Under the pieces are notes generated by a model. That model was not told the DNA's origin. It made no database searches and worked only from the letters and a program-made list of their open reading frames with translations. A program made the translations under genes and the position numbers. A DNA stretch of 30,605 bases from an uncultured Veillonellaceae bacterium (GTDB lineage Bacteria > Bacillota > Negativicutes > Veillonellales > Megasphaeraceae). Each line of letters starts with the position of its first letter. The first letter of the stretch is position 1. Shown piece by piece: positions 23,552-30,605 of this stretch. The stretch spans positions 1 to 30,605 of the forward strand of contig UREG01000017.1 of assembly GCA_900546795.1 (NCBI GenBank), in the 5' to 3' direction.

Positions 23552-23581
23552 TTGAAATTTTATGCACGATTGATGTATAAT
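23552..23581 (+). promoter_or_regulatory. argGH promoter
   Basis: TTGAAA and a perfect TATAAT are spaced by 18 nt. The start codon lies 60 nt beyond the -10 box. The ~215-nt gap upstream is very AT-rich, consistent with a regulated promoter. Confidence 0.78.
23553..23566 (+). promoter_or_regulatory. Putative ARG box (ArgR/AhrC operator)
   Basis: TGAAATTTTATGCA matches 8 of the 10 palindromic positions of the ARG-box core TGAAT-N4-ATTCA and overlaps the argG -35 box. A half-matching TGAAT lies 30 nt upstream at 23523. ArgR with bound arginine would repress argGH here. The regulator gene is not in the window. Confidence 0.45.
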
Positions 23582-23641
23582 TACAAGCGTAGCAAACAGA
23601 TAGAAACATGAGTTGAGCGAAATCAGGGGAGGAAATATATC

Positions 23642-24874
23642 ATGGCAAACAACACTGTTAAGAAAGTCGTATTAGCATATTCCGGCGGATTGGATACTTC
23701 CGTTATCATTCCGTGGTTGAAAGAAAATTATGAAGGCTGCGAGGTTATCGCAGTTTGTGCGGACTTGGGGCAGCCGGAAGATTTTGCGGCAATTGAAAAG
23801 AAAGCGATTGCTTCCGGTGCGTCCAAAGCATTTGTCCTTGACGTAAAACAGGACTTTTTGGAAAACTATGTATGGCCGGTCGTGCAGTCCGGCGCGGTAT
23901 ATGAAGGAAAATATTTGCTGGGCACTTCTTTTGCAAGACCGGTTATTGCAAAGAAACTGGTAGAAATCGCAAAACAAGAAGGGGCAGATGCGATCGCGCA
24001 TGGGGCTACCGGTAAAGGCAATGACCAGGTTCGGTTTGAATTGACGATCAAAGCCTTGGCGCCGGAATATAAAATCATTGCTCCGTGGCGGCTGTGGGAT
24101 ATTAAATCGAGAGAAGACGCGTTGGAATTTGCGGCGAAGCACAATGTGCCGATTGCCCAGCAGACGAGCGATAAACCGTATCCTTACAGCATGGACTGGA
24201 ACATTTGGCATTTGAGCCATGAAGGCGCTGATCTGGAAAATCCTTGGAATGCGCCGCAGGACATGGTATACCAGGTAACGAAAACACCGGAACAGGCTCC
24301 GGATACGCCGACGTATATTACGCTTGACTTTGAAAAAGGGATTCCGGTTGCATTGAACGGCAAAAAACTTGGCGCTGTAGAAATGATGGAAGAATTGAAT
24401 GCCATCGGGGCAGAAAACGGTATCGGAATCGTAGATATCGTAGAAAACCGGTTGGTAGGCATGAAATCCAGAGGGATCTATGAAAATCCGGGCGGGGCAA
24501 TCCTCGTATATGCCCACAGAGAATTGGAATATCTGTGCCTGGACAGAGCGACGATGCACTATAAAGAACAAATGAGCATCAAATACGGAGAACTCGTTTA
24601 CGACGGCATGTGGTTCTCGCCGTTGAGAGAAGCGCTGCAGGCCTTTGTAGATAAAACGCAGGAAACGGTTACGGGCACCGTACAGCTCAAACTGTATAAA
24701 GGCAACATCATCAGCGCCGGCAGCCAGTCGCCGTATTCTCTCTACAGTGAAGAATTCGTTACCTTCGGAGAAGACGAAGTATATAATCAGGCGGATGCAG
24801 AAGGATTTATCAATCTTTTCGGACTGCCGCTGAAAATAAATGCGTTAATGAAACAGAAACAGGAGAAAAAATAA
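23642..24874 (+). CDS. argG: Argininosuccinate synthase
   Basis: ArgG joins citrulline and aspartate with ATP to make argininosuccinate, the penultimate step of arginine synthesis. The 410-residue length is typical. The N-type ATP pyrophosphatase loop A-Y-S-G-G-L-D-T-S is at 12-20, and G-A-T-G-K-G-N-D-Q-V-R-F near 121-132 binds citrulline and aspartate. The second signature region S-P-Y-S-L-Y-S lies near the C-terminus. GGGGAGG precedes ATG 23642. argH starts 1 nt after its stop, so the two are one transcriptional and translational unit. Confidence 0.98.
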   Translation: MANNTVKKVVLAYSGGLDTSVIIPWLKENYEGCEVIAVCADLGQPEDFAAIEKKAIASGASKAFVLDVKQDFLENYVWPVVQSGAVYEGKYLLGTSFARPVIAKKLVEIAKQEGADAIAHGATGKGNDQVRFELTIKALAPEYKIIAPWRLWDIKSREDALEFAAKHNVPIAQQTSDKPYPYSMDWNIWHLSHEGADLENPWNAPQDMVYQVTKTPEQAPDTPTYITLDFEKGIPVALNGKKLGAVEMMEELNAIGAENGIGIVDIVENRLVGMKSRGIYENPGGAILVYAHRELEYLCLDRATMHYKEQMSIKYGELVYDGMWFSPLREALQAFVDKTQETVTGTVQLKLYKGNIISAGSQSPYSLYSEEFVTFGEDEVYNQADAEGFINLFGLPLKINALMKQKQEKK

Positions 24875-24875
24875 A

Positions 24876-26312
24876 ATGAAATTATGGGGTGGCCGTTTTA
24901 CAAAAGCTACCGACAAACGGGTGGAAGAGTTCAACTCTTCCATCCAATTTGATTGTCGGATGTATGCAGAAGATATAGCCGGCAGTTTGACGCATGCTGC
25001 GATGCTGGCAAAACAGGGGATCATTTCTCCGGAAGATGAGCAGGCGATCGCTAAAGGACTGCGGGCAATTTATCAGCAGATAGAAAATGAAGAATTTCCC
25101 TTTTCCATTGAATTGGAAGACATTCATATGAATATAGAAAAAAGACTGACCGACGCGATTGGAGAAGCGGGCGGCCGTTTGCATACGGGACGGAGCCGCA
25201 ATGACCAATGCGCGTTGGACGGGCACATGTATATGCGCCGGGAGATTGCCTCTATTGCTGAACTGGTGATAGAACTGCAAAAGGCGATATTAGACTGTGC
25301 GGAAAAATACAAAGAGGTGATCATACCGGGATATACCCATTTGCAGCGGGCGCAGCCGGTCTTGTTCAGCCATCATATGATGGTGTATTTTTCCATGCTT
25401 TGCCGGGATTTCCGCCGCCTTTGCGGGGCGTGGACCGCAGCGGATATGATGCCGCTGGGAGCCGGTGCACTGGCTGGCACTACCTATCCGCTGGATCAGG
25501 AATACGTGGCGGACGCGCTGGCATTTGGTGCGATCTATGACAACAGCATGGACGCGGTAAGCGATCGGGATTATTTTATCGAGTTTTTAAGTGCTGCGTC
25601 GATGCTGATGATGCATCTAAGCCGGCTCAGCGAAGAATTTATCCTCTGGTCCAGTCAGGAATTTTCTTTTATTGAATTAGACGACGCGCACTGCACCGGA
25701 TCGAGCATCATGCCGCAGAAGAAAAATCCGGATATCTGCGAATTGGTACGGGGTAAAACCGGCCGGGTGTACGGTCATTTAATGGGACTGCTGACTACGG
25801 TCAAAGGATTGCCGCTGGCATATAATAAGGATTTGCAGGAAGATAAAGAAGGCGTTTTCGATACGATCGATACCCTCAAATTTGCGCTGGGTATTTACCG
25901 GGATATGATCGCCGGCATGAAAGTAAACGGGGAGCATACGCGGCAAGTGCTGGAAGCGGACTTTTCCAACGCTACGGACATGGCCGATTATTTGGCAAAA
26001 AAAGGACTGCCGTTCCGGCAGGCGCATGCAGTAGTGGGAAAAGCGGTGCAGTATTGCATTGGCCAAGGAAAAGTATTGCAGCAGCTGACGATGGAAGAAT
26101 TTAAAAATCTGTCGCCTCTTTTTGAGGACGATATCCATAACGCGCTGGCAATCGAAACCTGCATACGCAATCGAAACACGTATAACGGCACGGGACCGGC
26201 ATCGCTGAAACGGCAGCTGGCTTCCGGCAGACAAGGGATAGAACGAGAAGAAGCCGTGCTGGCGGATTGGAAAGACGTGCTCCAGACGGCGTACGCTGTT
26301 TTAAAAGAATAA
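24876..26312 (+). CDS. argH: Argininosuccinate lyase
   Basis: ArgH splits argininosuccinate into arginine and fumarate. The 478 residues belong to the fumarase/aspartase superfamily. The signature G-S-S-I-M-P-Q-K-K-N-P-D at 275-286 carries the catalytic loop Ser, and H155 in Y-T-H-L-Q-R-A-Q is the conserved superfamily His. The start M-K-L-W-G-G-R-F is characteristic of ArgH. Its ribosome site overlaps the end of argG (AGGAG in the last argG codons). A terminator follows. Confidence 0.98.
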   Translation: MKLWGGRFTKATDKRVEEFNSSIQFDCRMYAEDIAGSLTHAAMLAKQGIISPEDEQAIAKGLRAIYQQIENEEFPFSIELEDIHMNIEKRLTDAIGEAGGRLHTGRSRNDQCALDGHMYMRREIASIAELVIELQKAILDCAEKYKEVIIPGYTHLQRAQPVLFSHHMMVYFSMLCRDFRRLCGAWTAADMMPLGAGALAGTTYPLDQEYVADALAFGAIYDNSMDAVSDRDYFIEFLSAASMLMMHLSRLSEEFILWSSQEFSFIELDDAHCTGSSIMPQKKNPDICELVRGKTGRVYGHLMGLLTTVKGLPLAYNKDLQEDKEGVFDTIDTLKFALGIYRDMIAGMKVNGEHTRQVLEADFSNATDMADYLAKKGLPFRQAHAVVGKAVQYCIGQGKVLQQLTMEEFKNLSPLFEDDIHNALAIETCIRNRNTYNGTGPASLKRQLASGRQGIEREEAVLADWKDVLQTAYAVLKE

Positions 26313-26322
26313 GGATATAACC

Positions 26323-26366
26323 AAACTGCCGGTTTCGGGAAAAGGCTCTCGGAAACGGCAGTTTTG
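26323..26366 (+). terminator. Terminator after argH
   Basis: AAACTGCC/GGCAGTTT, extended inward by GTTTC/GGAAAC with one bulge, is followed by TTTT. It lies about 10 nt after the argH stop. Confidence 0.78.
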
Positions 26367-26480
26367 CATTTCATTCATATCGGGGTTCTTGATTTGCTAT
26401 CGGAATATCGAGAAAATCTCTTGCTTAGAGCCGCTCTTTACGATACGGTTAGAAAGCAAAAAATGAATGGAGGAAATCCG

Positions 26481-27806
26481 ATGACAAATAAGAAAACATC
26501 GATTATTCAGCTTACGTGGCCCATCTTTATAGAAATATTGCTGCAGATGATGGTGGGAAACGTAGATCAGTTTATGCTGAGTCACTATTCCCAGCAATCG
26601 GTTGCGGCGGTAGGCAATGCAAATCAGATCATTAATATCGTGATCATTGCGATGAGTGTGGTCAGCATGGCGGCGACGATCCTGATCGCCCAGTACCGCG
26701 GGGCCGGCGATTGGGAAAAAACAGCGGAAGTCTGCACCGTATCCTTGGCGGCGAATACCTGTCTGGGAATTGGGATCAGTATACTGCTGTATACCTGTGA
26801 TGACTGGTTTCTCCATCTGCTGGGAGTGCCGGCGGAAATATGGGAAGATGCGGCGCTGTTCCTGCGTAATATCGGCGCACTGATTTTTATCCAGGCTATG
26901 TATATATCCTTTATTTCTTTTTTTCGCGGCTATTCATTGGTAAAAATTACCATGCTCTGCTCCGTGGTGATCAATATTTTAAACATTGCCGGAAACTGCG
27001 TGCTGATTCACGGCTGGGGGCCGATTCCTTCACTGGGGGTGCTGGGCGTAACCTTATCGACGAACCTGAGCAAATTATTGGGACTGGCGCTGATCATCGC
27101 CTTGTTTCGCCGCTATATTTCTCTGCCGTTATCTAGGAAATATCTTACCCCATTTCCTAAAAAGACCTTGTACCGCATTTTGTATCTGGGGCTGCCGTCT
27201 GGAGGAGAGTCGCTGAGCTATCAGATATCGCAGCTGGTGATCATGAAATTTGTCAATGTCTTTGGGATTGTCGTGATTACCACGAAAGTGTATGCTTATA
27301 TTATCGCCATGTTTTGTTATATCTATACCCAGGCGCTGGCCATGGCTACGCAGATCCTGGTCGGCTATCTGATTGGCGCGGGAGATTATGCGTCGGTCAA
27401 TCGGCGTGTATGGAAAACGATTCGCATGGCGGTCCTTATCAGTACGGCGGTGACAGTCTGCTTATATCTGAACAGCGATGCGGTTTATGGTATATTTACG
27501 GACGATCCGGAGGTTAAAGCGTTGGGACGGCATATATTTTTGATAGAAATATTCCTGGAAATGGGCAGGGCCGTCAATATCGTGATGGTCATGGCGCTGC
27601 AGGCTGCCGGAGATATCAAAGGGCCCGTTACGATCGGTCTTTTATTCATGTGGATCGTGGCGGTCGGCGGTGCCTATATCCTGGGATTAGGATTGGAATG
27701 GGGCTTGATCGGTATTTGGCTGGCCATGATGGCAGACGAATGCCTGCGGGCGCTTGTGTTTATACAGCGCTGGCGATCCGGCGTCTGGCGTCCTGCCCGA
27801 GCATAA
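26481..27806 (+). CDS. MATE-family multidrug/solute exporter
   Basis: A 441-residue, ~12-helix inner-membrane protein exporting cationic or amphipathic compounds by Na+ or H+ antiport. The N-terminal half shows the MATE pattern: W-P-I-F-I-E-I-L-L-Q at 13-22, G-N-V-D-Q-F-M-L and V-A-A-V-G-N-A-N-Q. The second half repeats with L-P-S-G-G-E-S-L-S-Y-Q and A-M-A-T-Q-I-L-V-G. The reading frame is open from 26364, but that lies inside the argH terminator. GGAGG 7 nt before ATG 26481 fixes the start. The substrate is unknown, and no clear promoter was recognised in the 110 nt before it. Confidence 0.93.
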   Translation: MTNKKTSIIQLTWPIFIEILLQMMVGNVDQFMLSHYSQQSVAAVGNANQIINIVIIAMSVVSMAATILIAQYRGAGDWEKTAEVCTVSLAANTCLGIGISILLYTCDDWFLHLLGVPAEIWEDAALFLRNIGALIFIQAMYISFISFFRGYSLVKITMLCSVVINILNIAGNCVLIHGWGPIPSLGVLGVTLSTNLSKLLGLALIIALFRRYISLPLSRKYLTPFPKKTLYRILYLGLPSGGESLSYQISQLVIMKFVNVFGIVVITTKVYAYIIAMFCYIYTQALAMATQILVGYLIGAGDYASVNRRVWKTIRMAVLISTAVTVCLYLNSDAVYGIFTDDPEVKALGRHIFLIEIFLEMGRAVNIVMVMALQAAGDIKGPVTIGLLFMWIVAVGGAYILGLGLEWGLIGIWLAMMADECLRALVFIQRWRSGVWRPARA

Positions 27807-27866
27807 GCACACGCGGATACCCTGAGGGCGTTTTTGCGGAAGGAAAGAAAAACAGACAAGTAATAC

Positions 27867-27905
27867 AATCCCCCTGATGAATTATGGAAGGACATCAGGG
27901 GGATT
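27867..27905. repeat. 13-bp perfect inverted repeat
   Basis: AATCCCCCTGATG and CATCAGGGGGATT flank a 13-nt loop, 60 nt after the MATE stop. Neither strand has a T-run after the stem, so it is not a canonical terminator. It may still stop or stabilise the MATE transcript. Confidence 0.75.
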
Positions 27906-28013
27906 GCTGTACATATATGTGCAAAAGAGCCTGGCTGTAATCGAGGTCCTACTGAAAAAAGCTGCTTGCTTTTGCACTTGCTATACACGTACAGGGGAAA
28001 ACAATGGTCAAGG

Positions 28014-28053
28014 ATGCAGCTGGATTGCGTCATATTCTTCTGTCCAGCTGCAT
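28014..28053. repeat. 11-bp perfect inverted repeat
   Basis: ATGCAGCTGGA and TCCAGCTGCAT flank an 18-nt loop. No T-run follows on either strand. Function unknown. Confidence 0.7.
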
Positions 28054-28134
28054 AATTGCGAAGGGCATAAAGCTTGCTGTACTGTGTCAAGGCAGGGAGC
28101 ACACCTGGGGTTCTTTGGGAACACAGCTAAAATA

Positions 28135-28164
28135 AGAACGGCTCTGCTTATGCAGCGCCGTTCT
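28135..28164 (-). terminator. Probable terminator of the TDT transporter gene
   Basis: AGAACGGC-t-CTGC pairs with GCAG-c-GCCGTTCT around TTAT. On the minus strand it is followed by TATTTTAG, a moderate T-tract. It lies about 90 nt beyond the TDT stop codon. Confidence 0.5.
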
Positions 28165-28250
28165 CGTAAAAATTGTATTTATTGTTTTATATGAGAGAGT
28201 TTTTACTGTTTGCAAAATATGGTTTAGAGCATAGCGGATAACGTTTAGCT

Positions 28251-29201
28251 TTATAAGGAAACTGTGTCGGCTTTGGCAGCGCGGGATGTTTCCCATAACA
28301 TATAGAAATGCTGGAAATACCGGACTGTCACATACAGAACGATGAGGGTAGAGAAAATCATTTCTGCATAAAAGAGCAGGATCAAGGCATCGTGAATGAT
28401 ATAGCCGGCGTTAGAAAAATAAGCGAGCGTTTGTTTTAATGCCGTTGCCGTAATAACGAAGGGGAAAGTAAATGCGGCATAACTGGGATAAAAGGGAAGC
28501 CGCAGCAGCTTAGGCAGTTTGCACAGTACAAAAAGGTACAGCGCCTGGGCGGCGATTTCCATGATGAGGATCATAAGCAGGGATTTTTCAGGAACTACCG
28601 CAAAATACCCGGCCAGACTCAGGCTCATCGGCGCAGTATAAATGCAAAGAAGCGGTTTGGCCGGTTCCGCTACGGGCAGATGATAATACCGGTACGTAAC
28701 GAGGGCGAGCATAACCATATATAAAACAAAGCCAAACCAGAAAATATAATTGCCCAGCGTCATATAGCCAAAGGCTGGGGCTGTAACCGCACCGACAACG
28801 ATACCGACATAGGTAATAAAAAAGGTGGGGAATACATGCTTTAGCTGGAGATTCACAACAAAATAACGCGTGAACCACAAAATGAGCAGCGCATGAGATG
28901 CAACGGACAAGATCCAGATAATTTCCGCCGTAAGAGGCAGGATATCTTTAATGTATGTTGCCAGCTGCATAAAGGACATAAAAAAGGTAGCCGATACACT
29001 GGCCATAATAGGATTGCCCGTCATATCCTGATGGATGGACATCGGATACCGCAGAATGCGGAGCAGAAGCAAGAATCCGAGAAGCGCCGATACAGCGCCG
29101 CAAAATAATTTGGCTTCCACCGCATAGGGGGCCAGCAGATTGCCGAGAGCGGCAAGGCCGAGCATGACGCCGGCAGTAGGAATAGGAACAGATTTTATCA
29201 T
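28251..29201 (-). CDS. TDT-family transporter (TehA/Mae1-like)
   Basis: A 316-residue membrane protein of about ten helices, resembling the tellurite-resistance/dicarboxylate transporter family. Members include TehA-type anion channels and C4-dicarboxylate or malate carriers. Helix 1 has the family-like P-I-P-T-A-G-V-M-L-G-L-A-A-L-G-N-L pattern. Later helices contain P-A-F-G-Y and a run ending F-P-F-V-I-T-A-T-A-L. The open frame begins at GTG 29210, but I prefer ATG 29201 because AGGAG lies 8 nt before it. The substrate cannot be told; small organic anions are most likely. It diverges from a LysR regulator that probably controls it. Confidence 0.82.
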   Translation of the reverse strand: MIKSVPIPTAGVMLGLAALGNLLAPYAVEAKLFCGAVSALLGFLLLLRILRYPMSIHQDMTGNPIMASVSATFFMSFMQLATYIKDILPLTAEIIWILSVASHALLILWFTRYFVVNLQLKHVFPTFFITYVGIVVGAVTAPAFGYMTLGNYIFWFGFVLYMVMLALVTYRYYHLPVAEPAKPLLCIYTAPMSLSLAGYFAVVPEKSLLMILIMEIAAQALYLFVLCKLPKLLRLPFYPSYAAFTFPFVITATALKQTLAYFSNAGYIIHDALILLFYAEMIFSTLIVLYVTVRYFQHFYMLWETSRAAKADTVSL

Positions 29202-29253
29202 ATAGCACACTCCTCTAACGAATACATGAAATAAGTCGTTCGTGATGTGTTTT

Positions 29254-29282
29254 AGTATACGCCCTCTCTATACATATGTAAA
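29254..29282 (-). promoter_or_regulatory. Promoter of the TDT transporter gene
   Basis: On the minus strand, TTTACA and TATACT are spaced by 17 nt. The -35 box overlaps the palindrome TACATATGTA at 29271-29280, a possible LysR-type site. Confidence 0.65.
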
Positions 29283-29286
29283 ATTG

Positions 29287-29292
29287 TATAAT
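29287..29292 (+). promoter_or_regulatory. -10 box of the LysR gene
   Basis: TATAAT lies 47 nt before the GTG start. No good -35 is seen. The TACATATGTA palindrome ends 6 nt upstream, which would allow negative autoregulation. Confidence 0.4.
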
Positions 29293-29338
29293 AAAATAAA
29301 GGTAAAAGGTAAATGCCTATGGAAAGGCGGGAAATCAG

Positions 29339-30232
29339 GTGACACTGCGGCATCTAAAGATATTTATTACTGTCTGCAAAACCGGCTCCATGACGCAGGC
29401 GGCGAAAGAATTATACATGACCCAGCCGTCGGTCAGTCAGGCAGTGAATGAATTGGAAGAAGAATACGGCGTGCGGCTGTTTGATCGGCTGAACCGAAAA
29501 CTATATGTGACGGAAGCGGGGGAAACGCTGCTGGTATATGCAAGGCGAATGATGGCGCTGAACGGAACGATACAGCGCGTGATGAGCCGGTATCATCAGC
29601 TGTTTTTTCTGCGGATCGGCGCTACTTTGACCATTGGAGAAACGATGTTTGTTCCGTTGCTGGCCAAATTAAAAGAAACCTACCCTTCCGGCCGGATAGA
29701 ATCAATGATCGCCAATACTGCGGCAGTAGAAGAACTTTTACTGCAGGACAAATTAGATGTGGCGCTGGCAGAAGGAAAGATTCACTCGGAATTTATAAAA
29801 ACAGAACCGTTTTATCAAGACGAACTGATTTTAGTGGCAGCGCCGGATCACCCTTTAGCCGGAAGAACGGTAAAAAAAGAAGAAATCGCTTCCAGCCTGG
29901 TATTAATACGCGAAGAAGGAAGCGGGACGCGAATCATTTTTGAAGAAACCATGCGTCTCCATCATGCAGCATATACGATACAAGGGATTTACAATGGGGC
30001 AGAAGTACTCAAACAAGCGGCGCGGGCCGGATTGGGCATCGCCGTATTATCCCGGCTGTCAGCAGAAAAAGAATTGGCAAGAGAGGAACTAAAAGAAATC
30101 CAGATAGAAGGAATACAATTTCTACGAAACTTTTCTGTGGCGTATCACAAAGATAAAGAACAGGTGCGGGAAGTCCAAGCCATTATTTCCTGGGCTCGGA
30201 ATGAGCGGGAAAGAAGCGGCGAAAGCTGGTAA
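29339..30232 (+). CDS. LysR-family transcriptional regulator
   Basis: The 297-residue protein has an N-terminal winged helix (about 1-60) with the LysR signature S-M-T-Q-A-A-K-E-L-Y-M-T-Q-P-S-V-S-Q-A. This is followed by a linker helix and a periplasmic-binding-like effector domain (about 90-295). The pattern L-R-I-G-A-T-L-T-I-G-E, then V-A-A-P-D-H-P-L-A-G and S-G-T-R, is close to the CysL/YwfK-type branch. The start is GTG 29339, since the protein then begins M-T-L-R-H-L-K-I-F like its relatives. The divergent TDT transporter is the obvious target. The effector is unknown. Confidence 0.94.
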   Translation: MTLRHLKIFITVCKTGSMTQAAKELYMTQPSVSQAVNELEEEYGVRLFDRLNRKLYVTEAGETLLVYARRMMALNGTIQRVMSRYHQLFFLRIGATLTIGETMFVPLLAKLKETYPSGRIESMIANTAAVEELLLQDKLDVALAEGKIHSEFIKTEPFYQDELILVAAPDHPLAGRTVKKEEIASSLVLIREEGSGTRIIFEETMRLHHAAYTIQGIYNGAEVLKQAARAGLGIAVLSRLSAEKELAREELKEIQIEGIQFLRNFSVAYHKDKEQVREVQAIISWARNERERSGESW

Positions 30233-30268
30233 CGAAGGCGCAGAAAAAGATGCGCCTTCGTTTTTTTA
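30232..30268 (+). terminator. Terminator after LysR gene
   Basis: A perfect 10-bp stem ACGAAGGCGC/GCGCCTTCGT with a 10-nt loop is followed by a run of seven T. Its first base is the last base of the LysR stop codon. It insulates the rRNA promoters. Confidence 0.92.
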
Positions 30269-30288
30269 TAAAAAAGCAAAAAAAGTAG

Positions 30289-30317
30289 TTGACAGAGGGA
30301 TTGGGAAATGATAAGAT
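30289..30317 (+). promoter_or_regulatory. rRNA promoter P1
   Basis: TTGACA and TAAGAT are spaced by 17 nt, with TGA in front of the -10 (extended TGn). It is preceded by an A-rich stretch like an UP element. Confidence 0.85.
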
Positions 30318-30371
30318 ATCCAAGTCGCACCGATGAGGCAGCCGCCTCACCGAGACGTTGAAAAAAATGTG

Positions 30372-30400
30372 TTGACAGGGAAAACAAAACCTGATACAAT
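30372..30400 (+). promoter_or_regulatory. rRNA promoter P2
   Basis: TTGACA and TACAAT are spaced by 17 nt, again with TGA in front of the -10. Tandem promoters 83 nt apart are typical of Firmicute rrn operons. A small stem (TGAGGC/GCCTCA, 30334-30349) lies between P1 and P2. Confidence 0.88.
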
Positions 30401-30547
30401 ACATAAAGTCGCTAAGCGACATCGGCCTTTGAAAACTGAACAATGTATGAACTACAAATGCCAGAGTGCGGTGTCTAATAGACATCAATAAACAGGTAAG
30501 AAACAATAATTACTGGATAAAGAGCTATATCAGCTTATCCAAGACAT
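30401..30547 (+). other. 16S rRNA leader with boxA-like sequence and processing stems
   Basis: TTTGAAAACTGAACAATGTA at about 30427-30446 is the common Firmicute pre-rRNA leader (boxA-like antitermination) segment. Further on are small inverted repeats: TGTCT/AGACA, GGATAA/TTATCC and CCAAGA/TCTTGG. The last spans the expected mature 16S 5' end. Confidence 0.7.
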
Positions 30548-30605
30548 ATCTTGGAGAGTTTGATCCTGGCTCAGGACGAACGCTGGCGGCGTGCTTAACA
30601 CATGC
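30548..30605 (+). rRNA. 16S ribosomal RNA, 5' end (partial)
   Basis: AGAGTTTGATCCTGGCTCAG, the universal 27F region, begins at 30555. E. coli position 8 then maps to 30555 and the mature end to about 30548. The following GACGAACGCTGGCGGCGTG is the conserved helix 3 region. The gene continues beyond the window. Confidence 0.98.

Larger units (their letters stand above)
27807..28250. other. Gene-free convergent interval with clustered inverted repeats
   Basis: These 444 nt lie between the ends of the MATE and TDT genes and hold no supported gene. They contain five perfect inverted repeats: 27867-27879/27893-27905 (13 bp), 27919-27927/27969-27977 (9 bp), 28014-28024/28043-28053 (11 bp), 28082-28087/28121-28126 (6 bp) and 28135-28142/28157-28164 (8 bp plus inner 4 bp). 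They do not nest, so a single transcript could fold into consecutive hairpins. No promoter was recognised. An unknown structured RNA or a decayed repeat-rich segment is possible. Confidence 0.5.

Noticed and set aside
23672..24571. 299-codon minus-strand frame over argG
   Set aside because: Antisense shadow of a highly conserved gene, with no start signals of its own.
27877..28194. 105-codon frame in the convergent gap
   Set aside because: No ribosome site, Cys-rich improbable composition, and it crosses several perfect hairpins.
27807..28250. tmRNA, 6S RNA or group II intron domain in the hairpin cluster
   Set aside because: The tRNA-like ends, the 6S central bubble and the intron domain V core motif are not recognisable; left as unknown structure.

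Overview
This is an ordinary housekeeping stretch of a low-to-mid-GC bacterial chromosome. It most likely comes from a diderm Firmicute (class Negativicutes, Veillonella/Dialister/Megasphaera-like). The gene content is Firmicute: a DUF1934 (ywiB-type) gene directly before argS, a small alarmone synthetase, a HrcA/CIRCE operator, and a leader with the Firmicute 16S start. A membrane-bound phosphoethanolamine-transferase-like sulfatase fits an outer envelope. The genus assignment is inference. No insertion sequence, prophage, CRISPR array or integrase is visible.

Layout. 1-3130: a TetR-like ligand-domain-only protein on the minus strand, then an envelope phosphoethanolamine-transferase-like enzyme and a small heat-shock protein under a CIRCE/promoter overlap. 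3288-3715: a frameshifted remnant of a preA-type dihydropyrimidine dehydrogenase subunit. 3746-6497 (minus): tRNA-Ala(GGC), then a tightly overlapped operon of small alarmone synthetase, OmpR-type response regulator and histidine kinase. 6562-8191 (minus): an Rrf2/IscR-like Fe-S regulator translationally coupled to mnmA. 8254-10342: an MFS exporter with a secreted DUF3298-like protein. 10739-13600: trpS, then a cytoplasmic gamma-glutamyltransferase-family enzyme. 13636-18047: a GNAT acetyltransferase diverging from ywiB-like, argS and pyrG. 18141-20932: sppA, a Yip1-like membrane protein and a second MFS transporter in one operon. 20933-23424: a double CMD-domain protein, an HD-domain protein and a monofunctional transglycosylase. 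23552-26366: argG-argH behind a putative arginine operator. 26481-27806: a MATE exporter. 27807-28250: a gene-free convergent interval rich in perfect inverted repeats. 28251-30268: a TDT-family transporter diverging from a LysR regulator. 30289-30605: tandem strong promoters, leader and first ~58 nt of a 16S rRNA gene.

Functional themes are translation (trpS, argS, mnmA, tRNA-Ala, rRNA), nucleotide and arginine synthesis (pyrG, argG, argH), envelope maintenance (transferase, transglycosylase, SppA) and stress sensing (Hsp20, alarmone synthetase with two-component system, Fe-S regulator). The observations most worth following are the alarmone synthetase/two-component operon with an inverted repeat upstream, the inverted-repeat cluster at 27867-28164, the CIRCE operator that shares bases with a consensus -35 box, the preA remnant, and the TetR-like protein that lacks a DNA-binding domain. 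I do not see a clearly new multi-gene system.
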